The notes under the pieces were generated by a model that did no database searches, was not told the DNA's origin, and worked only from the letters and a program-made list of their open reading frames with translations. A stretch of DNA of 64,000 bases, from the NCBI GenBank assembly GCA_024225395.1, contig JAAEMR010000078.1:1-64000 (forward strand), in the 5' to 3' direction. Position 1 is the stretch's first letter, and every line of letters starts with the position of its first letter. Source of the stretch: Gammaproteobacteria bacterium. Its GTDB lineage: Bacteria > Pseudomonadota > Gammaproteobacteria > GCA-001735895. The position numbers and the translations under genes are program-made. Positions 8,405 to 17,978 of this stretch are shown here, one piece after another.

Positions 8405-9583
8405 CTAAAGCGGTTGTTTCGGTAAGTTTTTTAACCACAATATTGAAATTAGACAAATCAAAATAAATGGTATTACGCTGATATTAACCATGAACCAGCC
8501 GAGTTGATGTTGTAAAACACCGGCACCGAGTGAAGCAAAGGTGACGGTAGTAAAGACGCTAAAATCATTGAGTGCCTGAGTTTTTGCTTTTTCAGCCTCA
8601 TTATAAGTTTTGGTCAGCATGGTTGTGCCGCCGATAAACATAAAGTTCCAGCCCAGCCCTAATAAAAATAGTGCCAGCCAGAAATGCCATAGCGTGGTAC
8701 CGATTAAATTGGTACCGATACAGCCCAGCATCAATAGTCCACCGATAAATATGATTCGTTCTACACCAAATCTGTTAATCAGGTGTCCGGTAAAAAAAGA
8801 AGGTGCAAACATGCCCAGAACATGCCATTGAATGACAAAGGCGACATCACTAAAAGGAAGGTTCTCGTGTTTCATGGAAAGAGGGGTCGCAGTCATCAAC
8901 AGGGACATCATGCTAAACCCGATGGCAGCTGATAACAGTGCTACTATGAAATGAGGCTGCCGGGCAATTTCACCTAAGCTGCGGGCATAGTCATTTAACA
9001 CTTTATTAACCGGTTTCGGTAAATCCATCCATAAAATATTAACCAGGTTGAGGCTATACAGAATAAACACGGCGATAAAACTACCAAGGTAAGCAATATC
9101 AAATGCGTCTTTACTGTAATTCGCCAGATTAGGACCAATGAATGCCGCTAAAACACCACCGGCTAAAACATAGGAAATAGCCGTATTGCTATGTCCGGGT
9201 GGCGCTACTTCGGTGGCCACGAAGCGAAAATAATTTCCAAAACCGGTATAGATACCAAACATCAGCGCGGCCAGACAAAACACAACAAATGAACCTTGAG
9301 TTATTGCGTACAAAGCAGTGAAGCTACCGATAAATCCGATAATTGAGCTAAAAATGAAACCCTTACGCCGACCTATACGATTCATCATTAAAGATGCCGG
9401 AATGGTGGTTAACATGGTTGCAAAAAACTGGATCGCCAGCGGTAGTGTGGCGAGAGTTTTATCATCTGCCAGATTATAACCGATAATAGATGAAGCGGTA
9501 AGCAACAAGGTATTAACAGACATCATCAATGCCTGTGCAAACGCCAACTGAATGACATTTTTATTGATGGCCGTGATTTTCAT
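8405..9583 (-). CDS. MFS transporter
   Basis: The 392-residue product is a major facilitator with about twelve predicted membrane helices. The loop 2-3 signature is visible as MNRIGRRKGF, and a second related motif after the central loop appears as INRFGVERI. No substrate-specific motif is recognised. The gene lies one base from the stop of the NERD-like gene upstream (9585), so the two are probably cotranscribed. About 175 bases separate its end from the start of the next minus-strand gene; that gap has only a short AT-rich hairpin (8278-8294). Confidence 0.88.
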   Translation of the reverse strand: MKITAINKNVIQLAFAQALMMSVNTLLLTASSIIGYNLADDKTLATLPLAIQFFATMLTTIPASLMMNRIGRRKGFIFSSIIGFIGSFTALYAITQGSFVVFCLAALMFGIYTGFGNYFRFVATEVAPPGHSNTAISYVLAGGVLAAFIGPNLANYSKDAFDIAYLGSFIAVFILYSLNLVNILWMDLPKPVNKVLNDYARSLGEIARQPHFIVALLSAAIGFSMMSLLMTATPLSMKHENLPFSDVAFVIQWHVLGMFAPSFFTGHLINRFGVERIIFIGGLLMLGCIGTNLIGTTLWHFWLALFLLGLGWNFMFIGGTTMLTKTYNEAEKAKTQALNDFSVFTTVTFASLGAGVLQHQLGWFMVNISVIPFILICLISILWLKNLPKQPL

Positions 9584-9584
9584 T

Positions 9585-10163
9585 CTATGCCTGGCAGGCT
9601 TGCATTTTTTTCCATGCGGACATTACTTTAGTCTCTACCTGATGCCGGTTATTAAGTTGTAACTCCAGGGGAATTAATCGAGGGTGCATGACCTGTTCCG
9701 GGTGACCCTTTGGAAAAGCAGCCGTATGATCAAAAAATAAAAAGCCGTCTATGTGGATATCTGGCAGGAAAGCGGATATAGCTTTAACCTGGTAATCCAG
9801 TTCGAATAACGGGTTTTTAAAGGTATAACTTTTTTGCCCCAGCATTTGCGTCCATTCATCTATATTACTAGCACAAAAAATTCTCCCCTGGTATTTTTTA
9901 TACACTAATAATGTAATGCCGTTATGACGTAATAATATTCGATCAATGGTGAAATGATGTCCCAGACCGTCAGGGAATTGAATGTTGGAAATTTGTTCCA
10001 GTCCGAGGTTATTGAGGCAATATTCCGTTCTAAATAATAACCATGACTGTTTGATTCTAATTCGATTTAGGTAGATGATAAAAAATATGGCTATAAAGGT
10101 GACTGCTGATATTAATCCTACCCCGGAAAATAATTGAGCACTTACATGAAGAAAGTTGTCCAT
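9585..10163 (-). CDS. NERD-like domain protein with altered catalytic motif
   Basis: The 192-residue product has one N-terminal membrane helix (about residues 16-32) followed by a domain resembling NERD (nuclease-related domain). The family landmarks are in order: a strand ending in IDRILLRHNGITLLV, then YKKYQGRIFCAS, a Trp-containing helix (DEWTQML) and FKNPLFELDYQVKAI. The usual acidic residue of the E-x-K type nuclease core appears to be missing, because the strand runs LLVYKKYQG. It may therefore be a non-catalytic member. It is probably the first gene of an operon with the MFS transporter and is divergent from ppk1 with about 100 bases between starts. Confidence 0.65.
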   Translation of the reverse strand: MDNFLHVSAQLFSGVGLISAVTFIAIFFIIYLNRIRIKQSWLLFRTEYCLNNLGLEQISNIQFPDGLGHHFTIDRILLRHNGITLLVYKKYQGRIFCASNIDEWTQMLGQKSYTFKNPLFELDYQVKAISAFLPDIHIDGFLFFDHTAAFPKGHPEQVMHPRLIPLELQLNNRHQVETKVMSAWKKMQACQA

Positions 10164-10263
10164 CGTGTTGAAAAATAATGAAAAAATATTTAAATTAACT
10201 TAGGGTTAAAAGAATAAGCACTGCATTTTACATCAAACTGTTCAAACTTCGTAAGGAATTGAC

Positions 10264-12462
10264 ATGTCTTTGAAACAATTAAATCCGCAAGCGGTAAATC
10301 AGGACTCAGCCGCAGAATTCGAATCTGTTGAAGAAGTAACAATAGATATTGAAGATTCGCAGTATTACTTAAACAGGGAGTTTTCCTGGTTAGAGTTTAA
10401 TCGACGTGTTCTATCGGAAGCGGAAAATGAAGCCAGTCCATTACTGGAAAGAGTGAAGTTTCTGGCGATTGTCAGCACTAATCTGGATGAGTTTTTCATG
10501 AAACGTATCGGAGGCTTGAAACAGCAACTGGGTTCGCAGGTTCCTGTATTGTCAATTGATGGTCGTACGCCCGAACAACAAATAACTGAATCCTATAAAA
10601 TTGTTACTGAGCTGGAAGAAAAAGTTTATAGCCTGTACCAACAATTGCTTAAACTGCTATCCGAACATGATATCAATATCAGTAGTTATGTTGATTTAAG
10701 CGTGGAGGAACAGGCAACATTACGTGAATATTATTTGAACAATATCTTTCCATTGGTCACTCCTCAATCGGTAGATCCGGCACACCCGTTTCCTTTTATC
10801 TCTAATTTCTCCCTTAACCTTCTGGTTACTTTACGCTACCGGGATGATGAAGAAAATTTACTGGCCCGGGTAAAAGTGCCCAGTGGAGGTTCTGGAATTC
10901 GACGTTTTATAAAACTGGGTGACACTCATAAATATGTTCTGCTGGAAGATATTATGTCCAATAACCTGGACCTGCTATTTCCTAAAATGAAAATTATAGC
11001 CTGTGAAAATTTTCGAGTAATTCGCAATATCAATGTTGGAGCTTCAAGAGAAAAAGCAGATGACCTGCTGGCCAGTATTGAATCAGAAATGCTTAACCGT
11101 AAATTTGCCACGGTGGTCAGGTTAACGGTCAATGATTCGATGGATCCGGTAAGGCGCGGCATGCTGGCCGCTGAAATCGGGCTGGTAGATGATAACGATA
11201 CTTTCACCGGTAGCGGTATGTTATCGATGCGTGATTTATGGGAAATTGTTGGAATAAACAATCCTGAGTTACAACATCAGCCCCATCGCCCGATAGATCA
11301 TGTCAAATTACGTGCAGCACCCAACGTGTTTTATGCGATTCGAGATGCGGGTTCACTGTTTTTGCATCATCCTTATGAATCGTTTGCCAGTAGTGCCATT
11401 CGTTTTCTAAAGGAAGCCAGTATGGATCCCAAAGTTCATGCCATAAAAATGACTTTGTATAGAACTTCACAGGACAGCAAAATTATCGATTACCTGGTGT
11501 CTGCTGCTCAAAATGGTAAACAGGTTGCGGTGGTTGTTGAATTGCAGGCACGTTTTGACGAAGTGGCCAATATGCGCTGGGCCAACCGGCTTGAGGAAGC
11601 AGGCATTCATGTGACTTATGGTGTGGTGGGTTTGAAGACTCACTGTAAAGTTATTCTGGTAGTACGCAAGGATTATGCCGGGCTGAGGCGTTATGCCCAC
11701 CTGGGAACAGGTAATTATCATGCTGGTACAGCCCGTTTATACAGTGATGTTGGAATATTGACCTGTAATGAAGAAATTGGACGTGATCTTACCGAATTAT
11801 TTAATTTTCTGACCACCGGTTTTACGCCAAAACGTAACTATTTTAAAATTCTGCCGGCCCCTAAAGTTTTAAAAATGGCATTAATTGGTAAAATTCAGCG
11901 GGAAATCAAACATCAGAAAAACAAGTCTCAGGGGTTGATTCGTTTTAAGTGTAATGCGCTGGAAGATAAGGAAATATGTCAGGAGCTTTATCTGGCATCT
12001 CAGGCAGGTGTGAAAATCGAATTGATTATTCGTGATACCTGCCGGATCAGGCCGGGTATCCCCGGTTTGTCAGAAAATATATCAGTCATCAGCATTGTCG
12101 GTCGATTTTTAGAGCATAGCCGGATATTTTATTTCAGGAATGATGGTGACGAAGAATTTTACATTGGCTCTGCAGATTTGATGACCAGAAACCTGGAGTA
12201 TCGTGTAGAAGTGCTTACTCCGATAGATGTTGATATTCATCGAGAAGAATGTCGTACAATTTTAAACACCTGCTTAAACGATAATTGTTCGGCCTGGGAA
12301 TTACAGCAGGACGGAAGTTATATCCAACGCCAATCAGATGATGAAGACCGTATCTGTGCCCAGATGAAAATGGTTGAACTGGCAAACGAGCGTAGTAAAT
12401 ATGCCCGGGCTCATAAAAAAATTAACTATAGAACCAGCAATCGCAAAAAACGAAACCGTTAA
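10264..12462 (+). CDS. ppk1: Polyphosphate kinase 1
   Basis: The enzyme reversibly transfers the gamma-phosphate of ATP to inorganic polyphosphate. The 732-residue length is a little above the usual 690-700 because of an acidic N-terminal extension of about 30 residues. The PPK N-domain begins YYLNREFSWLEFNRRVL and the second domain has VDPAHPFPFISN. Two phospholipase-D-like HKD halves are visible: LKTHCKVI with His460, the expected phosphorylated residue, and LEHSRIFYF with His618. ALHLGTGNYH-like residues (HLGTGNYH, His486) lie between. Ppx follows after five bases, the classical polyphosphate operon. Confidence 0.97.
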   Translation: MSLKQLNPQAVNQDSAAEFESVEEVTIDIEDSQYYLNREFSWLEFNRRVLSEAENEASPLLERVKFLAIVSTNLDEFFMKRIGGLKQQLGSQVPVLSIDGRTPEQQITESYKIVTELEEKVYSLYQQLLKLLSEHDINISSYVDLSVEEQATLREYYLNNIFPLVTPQSVDPAHPFPFISNFSLNLLVTLRYRDDEENLLARVKVPSGGSGIRRFIKLGDTHKYVLLEDIMSNNLDLLFPKMKIIACENFRVIRNINVGASREKADDLLASIESEMLNRKFATVVRLTVNDSMDPVRRGMLAAEIGLVDDNDTFTGSGMLSMRDLWEIVGINNPELQHQPHRPIDHVKLRAAPNVFYAIRDAGSLFLHHPYESFASSAIRFLKEASMDPKVHAIKMTLYRTSQDSKIIDYLVSAAQNGKQVAVVVELQARFDEVANMRWANRLEEAGIHVTYGVVGLKTHCKVILVVRKDYAGLRRYAHLGTGNYHAGTARLYSDVGILTCNEEIGRDLTELFNFLTTGFTPKRNYFKILPAPKVLKMALIGKIQREIKHQKNKSQGLIRFKCNALEDKEICQELYLASQAGVKIELIIRDTCRIRPGIPGLSENISVISIVGRFLEHSRIFYFRNDGDEEFYIGSADLMTRNLEYRVEVLTPIDVDIHREECRTILNTCLNDNCSAWELQQDGSYIQRQSDDEDRICAQMKMVELANERSKYARAHKKINYRTSNRKKRNR

Positions 12463-12467
12463 ACATT

Positions 12468-13949
12468 ATGATAAATACTAAACGCCAGTTGGCAGCTATC
12501 GATCTGGGGTCTAACAGCTTCCATATGGTCGTAGCACGACTGGAGAATAATCAGCCTCTGACCATCGATGCGATCAAGGAAATGGTGCGGCTGGCAGCAG
12601 GCCTGGATGAAAGAAACTTTATATCAGAACAGAAAATGGAAGAAGCGCTGGCCTGTTTGAGCCGGTTTGGACAGCGCATCAAAGATTTACCGGCTGAAAA
12701 TGTTTCAGCCGTGGGAACCATGACTTTACGTAAAGCACGTAATTCCTGTTCTTTCCTGGCTCGAGCCGAAAAGGCATTGGGCTTTCCGATAAATATCGTT
12801 GCCGGTCAGGAAGAGGCGCGTCTGGTTTATCAGGGGGTCGCGCACAGTATGGTGCAGACTGAAACGAACAGACTGGTCATCGATATCGGTGGTGGCAGCA
12901 CAGAGTTCATCATTGGTAAGGCATATAACCCCATCATGATGGAAAGCCTGAATATGGGCTGTGTCAATTTCACCAATCAATGGTTTGAAACCGGTGAGAT
13001 CACTAAAAAAAGAGTTAAAAACGCAATTTTGTCTGCAAGAAGAAAGCTGGAGTGGATCAGTGGTGAATACCTTAATGAAGGCTGGCAGGAATGTATTGGA
13101 TCATCAGGAACGATAAAAAATCTTTCTAAAATTTTGTCAGAGAATTACCAGGCTAATGGCATAATTGACTATCAAAATTTACACAAACTGAGTGAGTTTT
13201 TTATCTCTGCCGGGCATATTAATGATATTGCTTTACCTGGCTTATCTGAAAAACGTGCTCCGGTTATTATTGGCGGACTTTGTGTATTGATGGGAGCCTT
13301 CGAAGAACTGCAAATTGAAAGTATGCAGGCCTCAGAAGGCGCGCTGAGAGAAGGGTTGTTGAATGACATGATCGAAACGGCCCAGGGTCATGATATTCGA
13401 CTTGATACAATTACAAATCTTGAACTTCGTTACCGCCTTGATATCGCTCAGTCAGGGCGAATTAGTCATACGGCGTTACAAATGTACGACCAGCTGGGAC
13501 TTGATGAAACCAGTAACCTTCGTTTACTTTTAATCTGGGCGAGTAAATTACACGAAATAGGCTTATCTATCTCACATAATAATTACCCGCGGCATGGTGG
13601 TTATATTATTGAACAATCTGATCTACCCGGGTTTTCCCGGGAAATGCAAAACACATTAGGTTTGATGGTGAGATTGCAGCGGGGCAAATTACACATGAAG
13701 CTGATAGAAGAATCCCCCAGGTGCGACACAGATATTGTAGTGATAATTATCCTGTTGAGGCTGGCTATTAATTTAGAGCGTAGTCGTGACTGGGATACTT
13801 CTCGCCATGTAAAAATCAAACTCAAGGAAAAAACCTTTAAGGTTGTATTCCCCAGCGGTTATCTCGATAGTCATCCATTAACCAAAGCCGATCTGACTCA
13901 GGAAAAGCAGGAAATAGCGCGTGCAGGATATAAGTTGAAGTTTAATTAA
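12468..13949 (+). CDS. ppx: Exopolyphosphatase / guanosine pentaphosphate phosphatase
   Basis: The 493-residue enzyme removes terminal phosphates from polyphosphate and, in related proteins, hydrolyses pppGpp. The ASKHA-fold phosphate-binding loops are visible: AAIDLGSNSFHMVVARL at the N-terminus and VIDIGGGSTEFIIG near residue 140. EGALREGLLNDM marks the family's conserved helix. The C-terminal third is the HD-like domain expected of the long Ppx/GppA form (about 490-510 residues). It starts five bases after the ppk1 stop, so synthesis and breakdown of polyphosphate are cotranscribed. Ppx and GppA cannot be separated by sequence alone; ppk1 linkage favours Ppx. Confidence 0.95.
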   Translation: MINTKRQLAAIDLGSNSFHMVVARLENNQPLTIDAIKEMVRLAAGLDERNFISEQKMEEALACLSRFGQRIKDLPAENVSAVGTMTLRKARNSCSFLARAEKALGFPINIVAGQEEARLVYQGVAHSMVQTETNRLVIDIGGGSTEFIIGKAYNPIMMESLNMGCVNFTNQWFETGEITKKRVKNAILSARRKLEWISGEYLNEGWQECIGSSGTIKNLSKILSENYQANGIIDYQNLHKLSEFFISAGHINDIALPGLSEKRAPVIIGGLCVLMGAFEELQIESMQASEGALREGLLNDMIETAQGHDIRLDTITNLELRYRLDIAQSGRISHTALQMYDQLGLDETSNLRLLLIWASKLHEIGLSISHNNYPRHGGYIIEQSDLPGFSREMQNTLGLMVRLQRGKLHMKLIEESPRCDTDIVVIIILLRLAINLERSRDWDTSRHVKIKLKEKTFKVVFPSGYLDSHPLTKADLTQEKQEIARAGYKLKFN

Positions 13950-14120
13950 AAGCGTGCTGTTGACCAAAAAATTATCATAATGATATAAATGTAAGAAAAT
14001 TTTTATTTCTTAGGCTATAAATTTCAGATAACAATAAAAAAATAATAGCTCTACTCTTGTTCTACAGGTAGTGTTTTAAAACTTTTTTAATATTAATCAG
14101 ATCATAAATAGGTAAATTAA

Positions 14121-16667
14121 ATGGATAAATACAAACTTCAAAAAACATTATTGGCTCTCAGTATTACAGCTATTTTATCAGCCTGTGGAAGCAGTAGTAG
14201 TTCTGACGATCCTGTTACACCACCGGTTACTACAATTGATGCTAGCTTGTCAGGAACAGCAGCAAAAGGAATAATCATAAACGGTGTTGTTACCGCTTCA
14301 GAACTGGATAGTTCTGGAAATGTGTTAAGAGTGGTTGGTACTGCTACAACAGATGCGAATGGTCGTTACTCAATGGATTTGAACGACAGCTATGAAGGTG
14401 GACCTATTGTAATTGAAGTTACAAATGATGCATCAACCTCCATGGTTTGTGATGTTGTCGCTGGTTGTGGAACCCGCGATGATGATATTACTGATAACGA
14501 TACGGTTATTGATTTTGGTGAGCAATACAAGCCATCCAGTCTTTCAATGACAGCTCTTTTACCCGATGCTGAAGATGGTGAAAGTATAGAAGTACAAGTT
14601 ACTCCTTTTACCCACATGGCGGCAGAGAATGCTTTAGCTAATGCCACTCTGGATACAACCATTATCGAAACGGCAAATGCGCTGGTTTCGAACTTACTGG
14701 GTGGAATAGATATTTTAAGAACCGAACCGGTGGATATCACTGACGCTGCCAGTGTGGCTGCAGCGGATGCGAGTGCCGTAGTTTATGCCGCTCTTGGAGC
14801 TTCGATTGCCGAGTTAGCTCCTGATGATGCAAATGGACAACCTGATCTTGACGAGGCTTTGGCCACACTTGTTACAGAGTTTGCTAATGGCACTATGTCT
14901 GCTGTTGATGATAGTGTTGACGGGTCTGCTGCTGATGATGCAAATATTTCTTTACAGGAAATTATTCAGCAAGCTGGAGCTGTTCTTAGCGAAATAGGCT
15001 CTACCGATATTTCCGGTGTACTTGCCGATCTTGAAGATGATGTAGATGATGCTATTGCTGGAACGGGTGAAGTAATACCTGATACCCCAGTCAATGTCGG
15101 TGACACTGATGTTGCTAAAGCCAAGGATTTCATGGAAGATTTAGTAACCTGGGGAGTCACCATTGGTAGTGAGATTGATTCACCCAGTATGGCATTTGAT
15201 AAGCAGATTGATATGGCTATGATGGCCGAAGATCTGATCCAGAATGATGGCACCGGAGATGCAGTCGGGTATGGAGTTATGGCCATTATGGAAAATCTGG
15301 CAGGTAATATTCAGAATGCAGCAGAATTTGAAGATGATGATGGATCGTTTCCATTTTCAGCAGGTACATTCTCTATGATCTCCACGGCTGATGGCCTTGA
15401 ATACAGCATCACGGATGGTGAATTAACCATTGAAGGAGAGGATATTGCTCTGGATATGACTGTACTTGTCCCAGCTGATGGTGCAACTGGAACGGTTATT
15501 ACCTTTGACGTTAAGAATATTGAAGCCGAGGGAAATACGTCAATATTGACCGCCGGTAATGGTACGATTGATGTGACGTTGTCGGAGTCTTACACGATTG
15601 ATTTTGATGCAATGATTGACGGCACTGCAGTTGAGCCTTCTACCCCGGTTGAAATGGGCTTTAACTTCGATTTCTCTGCTACTCAAAAGAAAACAACCAA
15701 TGATGCGGGCGCGTTAATTGATGCGACTGACCCGATTACTTTTTCGGGTGACCTGGAAGCGACTGTTTATCCTTATATTGATACCAATGGTGAAATTCTG
15801 GATGCTGTGCCAGGTTCATTTAGCGTGACTGCAATGATTAGTAATGGCAACAGTGATAGTTATGAAATAACGGTTTCCGCATCAATTACTGATGCTGATT
15901 CACTTGAGCCTGTCAATGCGGTGTTAGCGCTTGATTCAACTTATGATGAAAATAATAACCCACTAGCTACCGGTGATCACTTAATCAGCTGGACTGTTGG
16001 AGAGGATACTTTCACTTATAATCATCCCTGGAGCAGTTTTAGTGCAACATTTAATATGGATGGATCTGTGACACTCACACAGGGCTCAGCTGCTCCTTAT
16101 AATGCGGGTAACTATGATTCTCCAGATGCATTTTTTGCTGATAACTTGTGGTTGTTTGACAGCTACTCATGGGAGTTCTGGATTGATGGCCAGGGTGAAT
16201 ACATCAGGAATGACTGGAGTGACCCCGACTATTCAATGGATGGTTTTATTGAGTTTACTCTGGACGAAGTTGATCTTGAGTTTTTTGATGCGGAACATCC
16301 CATGTTAGGAACTATGGGCGTTCAGTTTACGGCTCAATTTGCTAATTTACCGGCTGCAGCAATCAGCCTGACGGGTAATACAACAGCGTTTGAACAGGGG
16401 AATGCGACAGCAACTATTTCCTACGACAACAGACAGCTTGTATTTAGTGCTTCAAATGATTCACCAGTCGATCTTCCACAGGAGCAGGGTAATCTTGTAA
16501 TTACTAATCAGGATGGCGTCTCTGTTACCTTCACTGGACAAAATCTAAACCTGAATAATGAAACGGTTGAAATTACTATTAATAGCAAAGCAGTTGCTAC
16601 TGTAGAAGGTCTGGATGATGGTTCTATTAAAGTAACTTATATTGATGGTACTTTTGAGATCTACTAA
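14121..16667 (+). CDS. Large acidic lipoprotein
   Basis: The 848-residue product begins with a lipoprotein signal peptide and lipobox LSAC followed by a Ser/Asp linker (GSSSSSDDP). Residues about 35-100 look like a carboxypeptidase-regulatory-like (CNA-B type) beta sandwich (SGTAAKGIIINGVVTAS, then TTDANGRYSMDL). Residues about 110-300 are Ala/Asp-rich and probably helical. The C-terminal half is Asp/Thr-rich and beta-like. The protein is very acidic, and a pair of cysteines (VCDVVAGCG) may form a disulphide. Such lipoproteins are common in marine gammaproteobacteria, but I know no function for them. The barrel gene follows after ten bases, with a terminator in between its first codons. Confidence 0.72.
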   Translation: MDKYKLQKTLLALSITAILSACGSSSSSDDPVTPPVTTIDASLSGTAAKGIIINGVVTASELDSSGNVLRVVGTATTDANGRYSMDLNDSYEGGPIVIEVTNDASTSMVCDVVAGCGTRDDDITDNDTVIDFGEQYKPSSLSMTALLPDAEDGESIEVQVTPFTHMAAENALANATLDTTIIETANALVSNLLGGIDILRTEPVDITDAASVAAADASAVVYAALGASIAELAPDDANGQPDLDEALATLVTEFANGTMSAVDDSVDGSAADDANISLQEIIQQAGAVLSEIGSTDISGVLADLEDDVDDAIAGTGEVIPDTPVNVGDTDVAKAKDFMEDLVTWGVTIGSEIDSPSMAFDKQIDMAMMAEDLIQNDGTGDAVGYGVMAIMENLAGNIQNAAEFEDDDGSFPFSAGTFSMISTADGLEYSITDGELTIEGEDIALDMTVLVPADGATGTVITFDVKNIEAEGNTSILTAGNGTIDVTLSESYTIDFDAMIDGTAVEPSTPVEMGFNFDFSATQKKTTNDAGALIDATDPITFSGDLEATVYPYIDTNGEILDAVPGSFSVTAMISNGNSDSYEITVSASITDADSLEPVNAVLALDSTYDENNNPLATGDHLISWTVGEDTFTYNHPWSSFSATFNMDGSVTLTQGSAAPYNAGNYDSPDAFFADNLWLFDSYSWEFWIDGQGEYIRNDWSDPDYSMDGFIEFTLDEVDLEFFDAEHPMLGTMGVQFTAQFANLPAAAISLTGNTTAFEQGNATATISYDNRQLVFSASNDSPVDLPQEQGNLVITNQDGVSVTFTGQNLNLNNETVEITINSKAVATVEGLDDGSIKVTYIDGTFEIY

Positions 16668-16677
16668 AACGACTATA

Positions 16678-17769
16678 ATGAAGTGTAAAAGAGGGCGGGT
16701 TTTCCGCCCTTTTTTATATGCGGGTTTGTTTATTCTGTCGACATCCAGTTATGCCGTGTCAGATACTAAACTTATCTTTTCTTTTGATAGTTTTAACTAC
16801 AGTGAATCCACCAGCATCCACTCAATATCCGGTAGCTGGGATGATGAAATCAGTGAGGGGGATCAAGCTTTATCGGTTTCTCGGATAACACTGGGCTTTG
16901 AATATAAAAATTACAGTTTCGAATCTATTGTTCGAAATGACTCCTATTACGGGTTTGATAATGAAACGGCTCAATTTATCTATTTGACGGAAAATAAGGC
17001 TCCGCTTGAAAATGGTCGGGATTATGCGCTTAATATAAAACCTGATAAGTCTTCAAGCGCAGGTCTGAGGTTCGGAATAAACCATATGATTAATCCAGGT
17101 TTAAAACTTTCTGGGTTTTTCAGTTTTCTAAAACCAACTGATTTAGTACATGGAGAACTCAATGGCCATGCCATGGCCATAGATTCAAATGATTATGATT
17201 TCAACTTTTCATCTGAATTATATTATGAAGAAGATCCATTGTTTGAACGGGAAACTGACAGTATCGAGGGTTACGGCTATTCAATTGATTTGATAGTTGA
17301 TTATAGAATCAATGATACATGGAGTATTAATCTTGAACTGTTAGATGTCGTCGGTGAATTATTGATTGATCAGGCGGCATATACTGGTGCTGAAGCTACG
17401 TCGAAAATCAAGGTTTTTGATGAGAATGGTTACCTGACCTATGACCCGGTGATATCTGGAATTGAGAGCAATAAGGACTTTGTTTACCAGTTTAATATGC
17501 AAACGCATTTATCAGTGAGTTATCAGCTTTCTGATAAAAACAGCCTGGTAATCGAACATTACAGCCTTGCAGGTTTTGACTATCAAAAACTGTCTCTTTT
17601 GCAAAAGGTAGGGCACAACCGGGTAAGCTGGATTCTAATTCCAGAACTGAGCACGGCAGGAATAAAGTTTGAGCACCCTAATTTTTCTATTGGTCTGGAA
17701 ACGGATAGTCTGGGTTATAAAAAAATGAAATATTTAAGTATTACTTCTCAGTTATCCTGGGCTTTCTAG
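16678..17769 (+). CDS. Predicted outer-membrane beta-barrel protein
   Basis: I start this gene at the ATG at 16678. The product (363 residues) then has a signal peptide, with a basic n-region (MKCKRGRVFRPF), a hydrophobic core and a cleavage site near SYA-V. An in-frame ATG at 16642 exists but overlaps the preceding lipoprotein gene. The mature sequence alternates polar and hydrophobic residues in short strands with Asp/Asn/Tyr-rich turns, and it ends in aromatic SWAF, the signature of a BAM substrate. No named family is recognised. It probably works with the preceding lipoprotein. A strong terminator lies within the first fifteen codons, so read-through or a second promoter would be needed for expression. 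Confidence 0.7.
   Translation: MKCKRGRVFRPFLYAGLFILSTSSYAVSDTKLIFSFDSFNYSESTSIHSISGSWDDEISEGDQALSVSRITLGFEYKNYSFESIVRNDSYYGFDNETAQFIYLTENKAPLENGRDYALNIKPDKSSSAGLRFGINHMINPGLKLSGFFSFLKPTDLVHGELNGHAMAIDSNDYDFNFSSELYYEEDPLFERETDSIEGYGYSIDLIVDYRINDTWSINLELLDVVGELLIDQAAYTGAEATSKIKVFDENGYLTYDPVISGIESNKDFVYQFNMQTHLSVSYQLSDKNSLVIEHYSLAGFDYQKLSLLQKVGHNRVSWILIPELSTAGIKFEHPNFSIGLETDSLGYKKMKYLSITSQLSWAF
16692..16716 (+). terminator. Rho-independent terminator inside the start of the barrel gene
   Basis: AGGGCGG at 16692-16698 pairs exactly with CCGCCCT at 16704-16710 around a five-base loop. A run of six T (16710-16715) follows directly. This is a textbook intrinsic terminator placed 24 bases after the lipoprotein stop. 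It also lies within codons 5-13 of the next gene, so a translating ribosome could melt it. Confidence 0.85.
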
Positions 17770-17821
17770 ATTATTCGTATCTACTCAGTAAGTATAAATA
17801 TTCTGTCACTTTAAAGGTTTC

Positions 17822-17941
17822 TTACCACGAAGCCACGAAGCTCAAGAAGGAAAAAATATATTAACTAAAATCTAATAGTTCAAGCTTTAGTCATGATCTT
17901 GAAAAAGTTTGATGACTACATAATAATTCAGCTTCATGGTG
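17822..17941. repeat. Decayed copy of the CACGAAG inverted-repeat element
   Basis: TACCACGAAGCCACGAAG begins near 17823 and CTTCATGGTG lies at 17932-17941. These match the ends of the element at 19817-19960 with a few substitutions, and the right arm has lost its inner heptamers. The copy is about 120 bp and lies between the barrel gene and lpxB. Confidence 0.5.
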
Positions 17942-17978
17942 AGTATTGTTGACCTTTTATTTTGCTGTATAGTTATGA

